Shown here piece after piece: positions 1 to 8,325 of a DNA stretch of 9,818 nucleotides. Position 1 is the first letter of the stretch. Every line of letters begins with the position of its first letter. Source of the DNA: Micavibrio sp. (GTDB lineage: Bacteria > Pseudomonadota > Alphaproteobacteria > Micavibrionales > Micavibrionaceae); assembly GCA_027051315.1 (NCBI GenBank), contig JALTZE010000255.1:1-9818 (forward strand), written 5' to 3'. The notes under the pieces are model-generated. The model saw only the letters and a list, made by a program, of their open reading frames with translations, was not told the DNA's origin and did no database searches. The position numbers and the translations under genes are program-made.

Positions 1-17
1 TATTAAAAGTAGATAAC

Positions 18-24
18 AAAGGAG
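18..24 (+). promoter_or_regulatory. Ribosome binding site of the relaxase gene
   Basis: The sequence AAAGGAG lies 5 bases before the ATG at 30. The reading frame stays open upstream to the window edge, so this site fixes the start. The resulting N-terminus MISH also matches the MLSH start of TrwC-type relaxases. No promoter can be judged from the 29 bases available, and the gene may be cotranscribed with something to the left. Confidence 0.75.
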
Positions 25-29
25 TCTCA

Positions 30-3000
30 ATGATTTCTCATCCGGTTTGGATTAACTCTAAAACAGCTACAGACTATTTTTTCGAAAGCAAAGACAACTA
101 TTATCAAAAAAGTGGTGAAATTGGATGTTGGCAAGGTAAAGGCGCAAAACTGCTGGGATTGGAAGGAAGTATTGATATTAATGATTTTACAAACATTTTG
201 GCCGGTAAAGACAAAGAAGGAAACCAAATTGTAGAAGTAAAAGAGAAAGACGGAAACAGAAAAAGAGCCGGACTTGATCTTACTTTTTCAGCTCCGAAAT
301 CTGTTTCTATTTTGTATGAAGCTCTTAAAAAGTTTGACGAAGATAAAGCAAAGAAAATCCAAAAAGCTCATGAAGATGCAGTTGAAAAGATCCTGGAAAA
401 AATTGAGGAAAACTATGCTTATACCAGGATAGGAAAAGATTTTAAAAAAGAGATGACAAAAAATCTTATAATTGCCAAATTTACCCACGATATTGCAAGA
501 CCGGTAAAAAAAGATGAGGAGTATATAGTAGATCCTGCTCTTCACACTCATGCAGTTATTATGAATATGACAAAAAGCAATGACGGCAAATTTAGAACTA
601 TTGAGAGCCTGGAGATATTTAAAAACTATATGGCAATGGGACAGCTTTACAGAAACGAACTTGCCGCAAATTTAAAAGAGCTGGAAATTGATATCAAAGT
701 AACGGATCCGGATAAAGGCTTTTTTGAAATTGTTGGAATAGATGACGATTTGATAAACGAATTTTCCAATAGATCCGAACAGATAAATGAAACCGATATT
801 TTAAATGAGCTAAAAGAGAAATACCCAAACAAAAGTCTATCTGAATTAAAACAGATGGCAGCCTATAAAACCAGGGAATACAAAGGCGAAATTGATAGAG
901 AAAAGGTGAGAGAAAAAAATATTCAAAGAATGCAAAATATAGGATATGATAAAGATTTCTTCACATCTTTATTTAAAACTTCTATTTTACAAAATGAAAA
1001 CAAAGAAAATTTAGCTATTAAAGCAGTAAAAAACGCTATAAAAGCGCTAACCGAGCAAGAGAGTATTTTTACAAAAGAAAAAGTTCTAGATAAAGCTGCA
1101 AAACTGACTCTAAATAATGCAATAATACTTGAAGAGCTTGAAAAAGCTTTTGATAAAACTCAAAAAGAAAATTCTCCTCTTAAACCAATAAAAATAGATA
1201 ACAGACTCTACTCTACCAAAGAGATTTTAGAATCTGAAAAATATATCCTAAAAGCCCTAAAAAGCGGTAAAAACAAAATATTTCAAACTATATCTTTAAA
1301 AGAGGCAAAAGAGAAGGTTGAAAAATATTCAAAAAATTTAGAAAAAGAGATAGGAGTTGGACTTACAAACGGCCAAAAAAGAGCAGCCAAACTAATACTA
1401 TCTTCAACGGATCAGATAATAGGAATCCAGGGAGATGCTGGAACCGGAAAAACTACTATGCTAAAAGCGGTAAATTATCTAAAAAACAAAGATACAAAAA
1501 TTATAGGTCTCTCCTTTACCGGAAAAGCAGCTTCCGAAATAGAAAAAAAGACAGCCGGGAAATCATTTGATGAAGCCGGGATTGAGAGTTTTACAATAGC
1601 CTCATTCCTAAATAGAATAAAGAATGCAAATATTGATGATTACAAAGGCGTTAAGCTGATAGTAGACGAAGCTTCAATGGTAGGCATAAAAGATATGAAA
1701 AAACTTGTAGAATTTACCAAAAAAGCAAAAGCCCAGCTGATACTCATAGGAGATACCAAACAGTTTAAAGCAATACGAGCCGGAGATCCGTTCTCTATGC
1801 TTCAAAACAGCGGTATGAAAACGGTTAAAATGAGTGAAGTCATTAGACAAAAAGATGATATTTTAAAAAGAGCAGTAAAAAACCTTAACAGCTATAACGC
1901 CCAAAAAGCTTTTGAAATATTGGACAAAAACGGCAAAATTCAAGAGATTGAAAGAATAAACGCATACCAAAGAGAGTCTTTTGAAGATGGTGTAGTAGAA
2001 AGAATTGTTAAAGATTATCTAAACAGTAATGAAAATTCAACTCAAGCCATTGTTTCAAGCAAAGAGGAGCTCTCCACAACCCTGATCCTTACAAACACAA
2101 ACAAAATGAAAGAAAAGATCAATGCGGCAATAAGAGATGAATTAAAAAGGAAAGGGAAAATTTATCAAGAAGATTTTTCATTTATAATAAAAGAGTCCGC
2201 AAAATTAAATCCTACCCAAAAATTCTTTGCACAAAACTTCTCTATCGGTCAACCAATAATTTTTCAAAACTCTCCGGGTATCGAATATAGAGTAAACGGT
2301 ATCGATAAAGAAAAAAACCGCCTGGTCCTCGAAGATGAAACAGGGACATTAAAAAAGATAGATCTTGCAAAAGAAGCATCAAATATCCTAGCCTACAATG
2401 AAAAAGAAAAAGATTTTAGTATAGGTGAGAAAATAGTATTTGAAAAGAATGATAAAGCTTTAGGAGTTAACAACGGTGACGTAGGGATTATCAAAAATAT
2501 AGACAGATTAGGAAATATTATCGTGCTTTTAGAGAATAAAAAAGAGATCAACTTTAATATTAATGAATATAACTTTTTTAACCACGGTTATGCGCTCACT
2601 TCCTATAAATCCCAGGGACAGACTACTAACAAAGTAATCTCATATATGGACTCTTCTATGCAAAACTTCAACTCTTTTTACGTTACAGTTACCAGGGCAG
2701 TTAACGATATAAAAATCTATACGGATGACAAAGATCAACTAAAAGAGATGATAACACATGAACAGACAAAAACGAATATTTCAGATATCAAGCAGCTTTC
2801 TCTAATAGATAAACTTATAAAAGAAAACAGATTCCAAGAAGCTATTAAAAATATCGAAAAATATGCATACAACAAAAAAGAGCATTTTTTGCAAAAGATC
2901 TTCCAAAAAGCATCTAGCCTAAAAAATGAAATAACAAATAAAGAAATAAAAAATAATTCTATAGAAGCAAAATTCGAAAAAGAACAGGGAAAAAATAACT

Positions 3001-3197
3001 GGCTAGAAGTAACATTAAAAGAAGGCAAAAACCGCGAAGTAAGAAAAGTAATGGAGGCAATTGGTTTAACCGTTAACCGCCTTATCCGCATATCATACGG
3101 CCCTTTCCAGCTAGGCAAACTTCCAAAAGGAGGAGTAACAGAAATCACCGAAAAAAACCTAAAAGACCAAATAGCAGGATTCTTTAGCTATAAATAA
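30..3197 (+). CDS. MobF-family conjugative relaxase-helicase (TrwC/TraI-like), fused in frame to an RluB C-terminal fragment
   Basis: A MobF relaxase nicks plasmid or integrative-element DNA at oriT, stays covalently bound to the 5' end, and unwinds the strand for transfer through a type IV secretion system. Seen here: the N-terminus aligns with TrwC, placing candidate catalytic tyrosines at Y16 and Y24/Y25, followed by [11 protein letters not shown] (34-44). The HUH metal site is H153 with [12 protein letters not shown] (H172, H174). The superfamily 1 helicase part has Walker A GDAGTGKT (468-475), Walker B VDEAS (545-549), IGDTKQF (573-579), and late motifs [14 protein letters not shown] (852-865) and YVTVTRA (884-890). 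The relaxase part ends near residue 975, close to the 966 residues of TrwC, so little of it is missing. Residues 978-1055 are RluB-like and do not belong to this family. Arg codons are almost all AGA/AGG up to the seam. No oriT, coupling protein or other transfer gene is in the window. Family assignment is secure; the fused tail is probably accidental. Confidence 0.9.
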   Translation: MISHPVWINSKTATDYFFESKDNYYQKSGEIGCWQGKGAKLLGLEGSIDINDFTNILAGKDKEGNQIVEVKEKDGNRKRAGLDLTFSAPKSVSILYEALKKFDEDKAKKIQKAHEDAVEKILEKIEENYAYTRIGKDFKKEMTKNLIIAKFTHDIARPVKKDEEYIVDPALHTHAVIMNMTKSNDGKFRTIESLEIFKNYMAMGQLYRNELAANLKELEIDIKVTDPDKGFFEIVGIDDDLINEFSNRSEQINETDILNELKEKYPNKSLSELKQMAAYKTREYKGEIDREKVREKNIQRMQNIGYDKDFFTSLFKTSILQNENKENLAIKAVKNAIKALTEQESIFTKEKVLDKAAKLTLNNAIILEELEKAFDKTQKENSPLKPIKIDNRLYSTKEILESEKYILKALKSGKNKIFQTISLKEAKEKVEKYSKNLEKEIGVGLTNGQKRAAKLILSSTDQIIGIQGDAGTGKTTMLKAVNYLKNKDTKIIGLSFTGKAASEIEKKTAGKSFDEAGIESFTIASFLNRIKNANIDDYKGVKLIVDEASMVGIKDMKKLVEFTKKAKAQLILIGDTKQFKAIRAGDPFSMLQNSGMKTVKMSEVIRQKDDILKRAVKNLNSYNAQKAFEILDKNGKIQEIERINAYQRESFEDGVVERIVKDYLNSNENSTQAIVSSKEELSTTLILTNTNKMKEKINAAIRDELKRKGKIYQEDFSFIIKESAKLNPTQKFFAQNFSIGQPIIFQNSPGIEYRVNGIDKEKNRLVLEDETGTLKKIDLAKEASNILAYNEKEKDFSIGEKIVFEKNDKALGVNNGDVGIIKNIDRLGNIIVLLENKKEINFNINEYNFFNHGYALTSYKSQGQTTNKVISYMDSSMQNFNSFYVTVTRAVNDIKIYTDDKDQLKEMITHEQTKTNISDIKQLSLIDKLIKENRFQEAIKNIEKYAYNKKEHFLQKIFQKASSLKNEITNKEIKNNSIEAKFEKEQGKNNWLEVTLKEGKNREVRKVMEAIGLTVNRLIRISYGPFQLGKLPKGGVTEITEKNLKDQIAGFFSYK
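2925..2954 (+). repeat. Tandem 15-bp direct repeat just before the relaxase-RluB seam
   Basis: AATGAAATAACAAAT (2925-2939) is followed at once by AAAGAAATAAAAAAT (2940-2954), matching at 13 of 15 positions. The unit is in codon phase and encodes NEITN then KEIKN. The repeat ends 6 bases before the first recognisable RluB codon (2961). It may be a slippage product, a trace of the joining event, or chance in A-rich DNA. Confidence 0.5.
2961..3197 (+). pseudogene. rluB: 3' remnant of a 23S rRNA pseudouridine synthase gene (RluB/RsuA family)
   Basis: RluB isomerises a uridine in 23S rRNA to pseudouridine. These 78 codons match only the end of the family: [20 protein letters not shown], then [16 protein letters not shown], then [20 protein letters not shown] and a GGVTEIT end. 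Family members are usually about 240-300 residues. The N-terminal S4 domain and the catalytic core with the Asp-bearing GRLDxxxxGL motif are absent, so this piece cannot be an active enzyme. It has no start signal of its own and is read only as the tail of the relaxase frame. Three of its four Arg codons are CGC, unlike the relaxase part. Its last 14 bases overlap the 3' end of dxs on the other strand. It could be the displaced 3' end of rluB at an integration boundary, a deletion product, or an assembly join. RluB is favoured over RsuA/RluE/RluF from the [10 protein letters not shown] form, but the exact paralogue is not certain. Confidence 0.85.
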
Positions 3198-5106
3198 CCG
3201 AAACAGCAAGTTGAAAGATATTTTCTGCACAAAGTCCAGCTTCTTTATACTGGCTATCTTGGGAAGCTTGATTTTGATAATAATCAGGTAAATTCATAGT
3301 TCTTATTTTAAGATTTTTATCAAGCATTGCTTCATCACTAAGAAGCTTTAGCACAGAAGAGCCAAACCCACCGCTTGAACCTTCTTCTATGGTGATAATA
3401 GCCCCATGATTCTTAGCAAGCTCCAATATCATTTCTCTATCAAGAGGTTTAGCAAATCTTGCATCAGCAATAGTTACCGAAATATCTTTTTTCTGCAACA
3501 TTTCAGCAGCGGCAAGAACCTCACCTAAACGTGTACCAAGCGAAATAATGGCAATATCACTACCTTCTTTTACTATACGCCCTTTACCTATATCAAGAAT
3601 ATCCAATTCATCTGGAATTTCTTTACCAATTCCTTCTCCTCTTGGATATCTAAAAGCAATTGGACCATCATCATAAGAAGCAGCAGTAGCAACCATTGAT
3701 GCTAATTCTGCTTCATCACAAGGAGCCATAATAACCATATTAGGCAAGCAAGAAAGATAAGCAATATCAAAACTTCCTGCATGTGTTTGACCATCTGCCC
3801 CTACTAATCCAGCTCTATCTATTGCGAATCTTACAGGAAGATTTTGTATACATACATCATGTATAATTTGGTCATATGCTCGCTGTAAAAAAGTAGAATA
3901 TATAGCAACAAAAGGCTTATATCCTTCAACAGCCATTCCAGCAGCAAAAGTAACAGCATGTTGCTCTGCTATTCCAACATCAAAACTTTTTTCAGGAAAT
4001 TCATACGCAAACTTATCAAGACCAGTTCCAGAATCCATCGCAGCAGTTATCGCCACAATTTTATCATCTTTTTTTGCCATTTTTATTAAACTATCAGCAA
4101 AAATCTTAGTATATGACGGCGTAATAATTTTAGGTTTATTCTGATTTCCTGTTGCAATATCAAATTTTGCCACACCATGCATTTTGTCTTTGGAAATTTC
4201 AGCAGGAGCATACCCCTTACCTTTTTTAGTAACAGCATGAATTAATATAGGAGCATCTCTTTTACTATTTTTAACATTTCTTAAAATAGTAAGAAGCTGT
4301 TCCATATCATGACCATCAACAGGACCTATATAATAAAATCCCATATCTTCAAAAAAGCTTCCTTTCCCCATTGATAAACGTGCAGATTCTTCCATTTTTG
4401 CTGCCGCATTTTTCAAAGGAGTAGGCAAAATATTTGTCATTTGCTTTGCGATATCCCTTGCCCCTATATAAGGATTCGAAGAAACAATTTTTGTAAGATG
4501 GCGACTTAATGCCCCTACTGGCTTTGAAATAGACATATCATTATCATTAAGTATAACAATCATACGATTTTTAAGGTCACCTGCATTATTCATTGCTTCA
4601 TAAGCCATACCAGCAGTCATAGCCCCATCACCAATCACAGCAATCACATCATTATCATCACCTGCAAGGTCTCTTGCCATTGCCATACCAAGCCCCGCTG
4701 ATATTGATGTAGAACTATGCCCAGCACCGAAAGGGTCATATTCAGATTCTTTTCTTTTTGTAAAACCTGAAAGACCATTTTCCTGCCTAATACTATTCAT
4801 ACGATTTTTACGTCCAGTAAGAATCTTATGAGGATAACATTGATGCCCCACATCCCATATAAGACGGTCTTTAGGAGTATCAAATACAGCATGTATGGCA
4901 ACACTTAACTCAACCACACCTAAACTTGCACCAAGATGCCCGCCTGTTTTTGATACTATATTGATAATTTCTTCACGAACTTCATCAGAAAGTTTTTTTA
5001 ATTGCTCATTAGAAAAATCACGAAAATCCTCAGGGAAATTCACTACATCCAGCAATCTATCCCCCCGCAAGGCAGTATTATCTTCTTTTCGTAAAATATT
5101 TTCCAT
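3184..5106 (-). CDS. dxs: 1-deoxy-D-xylulose-5-phosphate synthase
   Basis: Dxs condenses pyruvate with glyceraldehyde 3-phosphate, releasing CO2, to form 1-deoxy-D-xylulose 5-phosphate. This is the first step of the MEP isoprenoid pathway and also feeds thiamine and pyridoxal synthesis. It is a cytosolic enzyme using thiamine diphosphate (ThDP) and Mg2+. Numbered from the ATG at 5106 (640 residues; E. coli Dxs has 620), visible motifs are TGGHLG with the active-site His (H57), [11 protein letters not shown] (84-94), the ThDP signature GDGAMTAG (159-166) through LNDNDMSIS (186-194), GIAEQHA with the catalytic Glu (378-384), and [15 protein letters not shown] (430-444). All expected domains are present and intact. 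The start is the less certain part: a TTG in frame at 5124 would add six residues, but neither site has a good ribosome binding sequence, and I prefer the ATG. It lies 63 bases after holC, probably in the same transcript. Its 3' end overlaps the RluB remnant by 14 bases. Confidence 0.96.
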   Translation of the reverse strand: MENILRKEDNTALRGDRLLDVVNFPEDFRDFSNEQLKKLSDEVREEIINIVSKTGGHLGASLGVVELSVAIHAVFDTPKDRLIWDVGHQCYPHKILTGRKNRMNSIRQENGLSGFTKRKESEYDPFGAGHSSTSISAGLGMAMARDLAGDDNDVIAVIGDGAMTAGMAYEAMNNAGDLKNRMIVILNDNDMSISKPVGALSRHLTKIVSSNPYIGARDIAKQMTNILPTPLKNAAAKMEESARLSMGKGSFFEDMGFYYIGPVDGHDMEQLLTILRNVKNSKRDAPILIHAVTKKGKGYAPAEISKDKMHGVAKFDIATGNQNKPKIITPSYTKIFADSLIKMAKKDDKIVAITAAMDSGTGLDKFAYEFPEKSFDVGIAEQHAVTFAAGMAVEGYKPFVAIYSTFLQRAYDQIIHDVCIQNLPVRFAIDRAGLVGADGQTHAGSFDIAYLSCLPNMVIMAPCDEAELASMVATAASYDDGPIAFRYPRGEGIGKEIPDELDILDIGKGRIVKEGSDIAIISLGTRLGEVLAAAEMLQKKDISVTIADARFAKPLDREMILELAKNHGAIITIEEGSSGGFGSSVLKLLSDEAMLDKNLKIRTMNLPDYYQNQASQDSQYKEAGLCAENIFQLAVSVIYS

Positions 5107-5149
5107 CGCTAATCTTATTAACAATACATGCAGCTAATTGCAAATAGAA

Positions 5150-5161
5150 TCTAGGCCTAGA
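5150..5161. repeat. Perfect 12-bp palindrome between holC and dxs
   Basis: TCTAGGCCTAGA is its own reverse complement and sits 8 bases after the holC stop and 43 bases before the dxs ATG. A GGCC core stands out in this AT-rich spacer. There is no loop and no following T run in the dxs direction, so it is not an ordinary intrinsic terminator. It could be a protein-binding site governing dxs, or chance. The rest of the 63-base spacer shows no convincing promoter. Confidence 0.4.
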
Positions 5162-5169
5162 ACATAATA

Positions 5170-5619
5170 TTATGCTTTTTTACTCCAACGACCATTTTCA
5201 TCTTGCTGCCAATATGTTACTTCAAAACCATCTTCTTTGTATTTTTTCCATTTTAACCTAGCATCTTCTACTTCAACACTATCATTACCATTAAGCATCT
5301 CACAGATAAGACTATATTTGCTTGGACTATCTTCTATACATTTATGGGTAAGAAAAACTATATCAGCATTATTAGGATTATCTCCTTTATTTGTTATATA
5401 AATTGGCTGTTTATCTTGATTATCTTCCATGCAACTACCATGAGGAAGAAAAGACTCCGAAGAAAAACTCCATAAAATATCATTTATTTTAGAAATTTCT
5501 TTTTCTTCACTTATCCTTACTATAATATTTTTGCCTGTTTGATAGGCTTTGCTTATGATAAGTGGCAAAGCCTGCTCAACAGTTTGTTTTTGTAAATGAT
5601 AAAAACGGACTTCCGTCAT
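5170..5619 (-). CDS. holC: DNA polymerase III subunit chi
   Basis: Chi is an accessory protein of the DNA polymerase III clamp-loader complex. In the characterised systems it binds psi (HolD) and the C-terminal tail of single-stranded DNA-binding protein, helping primer handoff on the lagging strand. The 149-residue product has the family layout: an N-terminal VRFYHLQKQTVEQALPLI (4-21), an internal ILWSFSSESFLPHG (48-61), then QPIYIT and, near the end, AR..W...KEDGFEVTYWQQ with a terminal GRWSKKA. The length is normal for chi. Its ATG follows the pepA TAA by one base, so translation is probably coupled to pepA; only a weak GAAGTG stands upstream as a ribosome site. pepA-holC adjacency is conserved in many proteobacteria, which supports the call. 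No holD homologue is in the window. Confidence 0.93.
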   Translation of the reverse strand: MTEVRFYHLQKQTVEQALPLIISKAYQTGKNIIVRISEEKEISKINDILWSFSSESFLPHGSCMEDNQDKQPIYITNKGDNPNNADIVFLTHKCIEDSPSKYSLICEMLNGNDSVEVEDARLKWKKYKEDGFEVTYWQQDENGRWSKKA

Positions 5620-5620
5620 T

Positions 5621-7138
5621 TTATTTCACTTCATATTTATCTTTGATTAATTGGTTTAACGTACGTACACCAAAACCACCACTACCGCCTTTTGGTATTA
5701 ATGAAGAAGATTTTTTACCAAGCGCAACACCAGCAATATCAAGATGCGACCATTTCACCCCATCTTCAATAAAATATTGTAAGAAAGCAGCAGCCGTACA
5801 TGCACCGCCATATTTACTACCCATATTTTTAATATCAGCAATTTCAGATTTTATTTCATTCATATATGATTTATCCAGAGGCATTCTCCAAAATTTTTCA
5901 CCTACTTTATCACCTGCTTGATTTATTTCATTCCATAAATCATTGTCATTAGAAAAAACACCACAATAATCAAGCCCCAAAGCAACCATCATAGCACCAG
6001 TTAAAGTAGCCAAATCAATAACTGTATGAGGTTTATGTTTCTTCTGTACGTATGATAATGTATCTGCAAGTACAAGCCTACCCTCCGCATCAGTGTTAAT
6101 AACTTCGATAGTTTTACCTTTATATGAACCTATTATATCACTTGGTCTGTATGCATGTTCAGAAGGCATATTCTCAGCAAGCCCCACTGCCGCAACAACA
6201 TTAACTTTTGCTTTTCTAGAAGCAAGCGTCTTCATAAGACCAACAACCACTGCTGACCCACACATATCAATCTTCATATCTTCCATACCAGCCCCAGGCT
6301 TAAGGGAGATACCTCCTGTATCAAATGTAACCCCCTTACCTACAAAAGCTATAGGCGCATCTTTTTTTCCCGCACCTATATATTTCATAATTACCATTCT
6401 AGGCTGACGTACAGAACCTTTACCAACAGAAAATATCGCTTCCATACCAAGCTTTTGCATTTTCTTTTCATCAAGAATTTCTATTGAAACATCAAGCCCT
6501 TTCATCTCTTCTTTTATAATCTTTACATAACTTTCAGGATAAAGATTATTAGCAGGCTCATTAGTTAAATTACGTGAAAGGAAAATCCCCTCTACCACGC
6601 AATCAAGCTCTGAATATAATTCATACGCGTCTTTAAATGATGAAAGTTGAATATTTACCTTTTTAAGTGTTTCTTCCTTTTCTTTATCTTCTGCCTCTGA
6701 TTTATATTTATCAAATTTGTATGAAGCAAGCTTAATACCATAAGCAATTCTTGCTGCCACATCATCTGCTTTATATTCACCAATTCCATCTACTAAAACA
6801 GTTATTTCTTCTGAACCTATAGATTTTATAGCTGTATATATGTTACCGCCAACCACTTCTATATCTTTTGCTTCTAATTTTTCAACATCCCCTACACCAG
6901 CAACAACCAATTTATTATATTGGGAGTCAACAGGCATAGAAGAAACCATACTTTGCTTTTTATTACCTTCAAACTTAGGTGTATTGTCTATATTATAAGA
7001 AATCCACCCGTTTATTTCTTTATCCAAATCATTACCACAATCAAATAATGCTCCTTCTTTCTTTGCCAGAATCACAATCGTATCTGACTTTTTAGAAGTT
7101 TTTCCTGTAAAATTTATTGATATATTCGTAGATTTCAT
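5621..7138 (-). CDS. pepA: Leucyl aminopeptidase, M17 family (cytosol aminopeptidase)
   Basis: PepA is a two-metal (Zn/Mn) cytosolic exopeptidase that removes N-terminal residues, preferring leucine, and contributes to peptide turnover; in E. coli it also binds DNA in Xer recombination and carAB control. The 505-residue product has the normal M17 length: a variable N-terminal domain to about residue 160 and a C-terminal catalytic domain. Metal and catalytic positions line up with E. coli PepA: VGKGVTFDTGG (K268, D273), SLK (K280), KIDMCGSA (D291) and the family signature NTDAEGRL (349-356; D350, E352, R354). Nothing essential is missing. AGGA at 7145-7148 lies 6 bases before the ATG and supports this start. 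The gene heads the minus-strand unit with holC and probably dxs, and is divergent from lptF across 53 bases. I see no reliable promoter for it: the nearest -10-like hexamer would begin transcription after the ribosome site. Whether this protein has the DNA-binding role cannot be told here. Confidence 0.97.
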   Translation of the reverse strand: MKSTNISINFTGKTSKKSDTIVILAKKEGALFDCGNDLDKEINGWISYNIDNTPKFEGNKKQSMVSSMPVDSQYNKLVVAGVGDVEKLEAKDIEVVGGNIYTAIKSIGSEEITVLVDGIGEYKADDVAARIAYGIKLASYKFDKYKSEAEDKEKEETLKKVNIQLSSFKDAYELYSELDCVVEGIFLSRNLTNEPANNLYPESYVKIIKEEMKGLDVSIEILDEKKMQKLGMEAIFSVGKGSVRQPRMVIMKYIGAGKKDAPIAFVGKGVTFDTGGISLKPGAGMEDMKIDMCGSAVVVGLMKTLASRKAKVNVVAAVGLAENMPSEHAYRPSDIIGSYKGKTIEVINTDAEGRLVLADTLSYVQKKHKPHTVIDLATLTGAMMVALGLDYCGVFSNDNDLWNEINQAGDKVGEKFWRMPLDKSYMNEIKSEIADIKNMGSKYGGACTAAAFLQYFIEDGVKWSHLDIAGVALGKKSSSLIPKGGSGGFGVRTLNQLIKDKYEVK

Positions 7139-7144
7139 TTTTTA

Positions 7145-7148
7145 TCCT
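7145..7148 (-). promoter_or_regulatory. Ribosome binding site of pepA
   Basis: On the minus strand AGGA stands 6 bases before the pepA ATG (7138). It is the clearest such site among the minus-strand genes and fixes the start. Confidence 0.6.
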
Positions 7149-7156
7149 GATATAAG
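7148..7156 (+). promoter_or_regulatory. Possible extended -10 promoter for lptF-lptG
   Basis: TGATATAAG fits the extended -10 form TGnTATAAT at all but the last base. No good -35 hexamer is correctly spaced, which extended -10 promoters can tolerate. Transcription from here would give a leader of about 30 bases before the lptF ATG. It overlaps the pepA leader. This is prediction by eye in AT-rich DNA. Confidence 0.3.
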
Positions 7157-7191
7157 TTATTGGTAGTTAGAAAACAAACATAGCGCAATAA

Positions 7192-8325
7192 ATGAAATTA
7201 TTCGACCGTTATATGATAAAATATCTATTTTTTACAACGATTATTATCGCTGTTATACTTGCTGCTATCATATTACTGACTCAATCATTACGTTTCCTTG
7301 AACTTGTAATTAATTCAGGAGCATCAAGCGGCATGTTTTGGTATCTAACTATGCTTGCTTTACCAAGATTTCTTGAAATAATAATACCAATAGCAATGAT
7401 GGTATCAGTAATTTTTACCTATAACCGCATGATAATGGATAGTGAACTCGTCGTAATGCGTTCTTTTGGTCAATCACCAATGGATTTTGCCCGACCTGCT
7501 ATATATCTTGCTATATTTTTTTGTAGCATAATGTGGTTTACAATGTCATGGCTAGGACCAAAATCACTACATTATCTTCAATCATTAAAACATGAAATAA
7601 AAGCACAATATTCTATCGCCCTGTTCAAAGAAGGAATTTTTAATCAAATTGGCAGTAATTTTACCGTCTATATTAGACAAAAGACAAAACAAGGCGAACT
7701 AAAAGGTTTAATGATTCATGACAGTAGAAAAGAACTTCCAAACCCCGTGACTATAATAGCACGCAAAGGAACATTATTATCATCTAATGGTGAATATAAA
7801 GTAATATTATATGATGGCTCCAGACAAGAATATGACCCAAATAAAAAAACATTAAATAAACTTAAATTCGATAAATACACAATCAACATGCCATCAGAAA
7901 CAACATCTTTAGACAAAAGATGGAAAGAACCAGACGAACGCACACTTATTGAACTTTTCAACCCTGACATGACCCAAGCCGATGACAGAAGTAATATAAG
8001 AAATATAAATATAGAAATTCATCGTAGAATCATTACCCCATTCTTAGTAATTTGTTATACCCTTATAAGCCTAGCATTCCTTTTACTTGGAACTTTAGAT
8101 AGAAAAGGACAAACAAAAAATATTATTGCAGCAATAAGCAGTGTTGTTTTGGTACAGGCTCTGTATATAGCCTCATATAACATAGCAAGAAATACTGATT
8201 TTGGAATTTTCTTAATGTATTTTCTGGTAATTACACCATCACTAGTAAGCCTCTTTTTGCTAAGTAGTAAAAGTGAAAAACTGAGATTAAGATTCCTAAA
8301 TATGATGAGGGAGGCTAAAATATAA
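7192..8325 (+). CDS. lptF: LPS export ABC transporter permease LptF
   Basis: LptF pairs with LptG in the inner membrane; with two LptB ATPases they extract lipopolysaccharide and push it onto the LptC-LptA bridge to the outer membrane. The 377-residue product (E. coli LptF is 366) has the expected plan: hydrophobic segments at about 11-31, 48-77 and 101-121, a periplasmic beta-jellyroll stretch at about 130-270, and three more membrane segments at about 281-300, 309-330 and 336-357. The cytoplasmic coupling-helix region NRMIMDSELVVMRSFGQSP (78-96) is typical of the family. The start MKLFDRYMIKYL fits LptF N-termini, although no ribosome binding sequence is seen before it. The gene is divergent from pepA, as in many proteobacteria, and shares one base with lptG. 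LptF rather than LptG is assigned from gene order and the divergent pepA neighbour. LptB and LptC are not in the window. Confidence 0.93.
   Translation: MKLFDRYMIKYLFFTTIIIAVILAAIILLTQSLRFLELVINSGASSGMFWYLTMLALPRFLEIIIPIAMMVSVIFTYNRMIMDSELVVMRSFGQSPMDFARPAIYLAIFFCSIMWFTMSWLGPKSLHYLQSLKHEIKAQYSIALFKEGIFNQIGSNFTVYIRQKTKQGELKGLMIHDSRKELPNPVTIIARKGTLLSSNGEYKVILYDGSRQEYDPNKKTLNKLKFDKYTINMPSETTSLDKRWKEPDERTLIELFNPDMTQADDRSNIRNINIEIHRRIITPFLVICYTLISLAFLLLGTLDRKGQTKNIIAAISSVVLVQALYIASYNIARNTDFGIFLMYFLVITPSLVSLFLLSSKSEKLRLRFLNMMREAKI
8307..8314 (+). promoter_or_regulatory. Ribosome binding site of lptG inside lptF
   Basis: GAGGGAGG lies 10 bases before the lptG ATG (8325), within the last codons of lptF. 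It supports translational coupling across the TAATG junction and confirms the lptG start. Confidence 0.6.

Noticed and set aside
1..16. End of an upstream gene (frame reading IKSR then TAA at 14-16)
   Set aside because: Four codons are too little to support a gene, though a transfer gene ending here would be plausible.
2735..3148. Minus-strand open frame under the relaxase-RluB seam
   Set aside because: It is hydrophobic by virtue of reversing lysine-rich codons and spans the seam; the plus-strand frame carries the recognisable families.
5107..5124. TTG start for dxs six codons upstream of the ATG
   Set aside because: No ribosome binding sequence precedes it and the added residues (TTG-initiated, then LIRLA) are not a family feature; the ATG at 5106 is simpler.
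4895..5137. Plus-strand open frame opposite the start of dxs
   Set aside because: It lies antisense to the conserved Dxs coding region, has no recognisable domain and no ribosome site; it is a shadow frame.
5562..5921. Plus-strand open frame opposite holC and pepA
   Set aside because: It is antisense to two well-supported genes and its translation resembles no protein family I know.
7150..7177. Minus-strand promoter for pepA (TTGTTT, 16-base spacer, TTATAT)
   Set aside because: Transcription would begin near 7143, leaving the AGGA ribosome site at 7145-7148 outside the mRNA.
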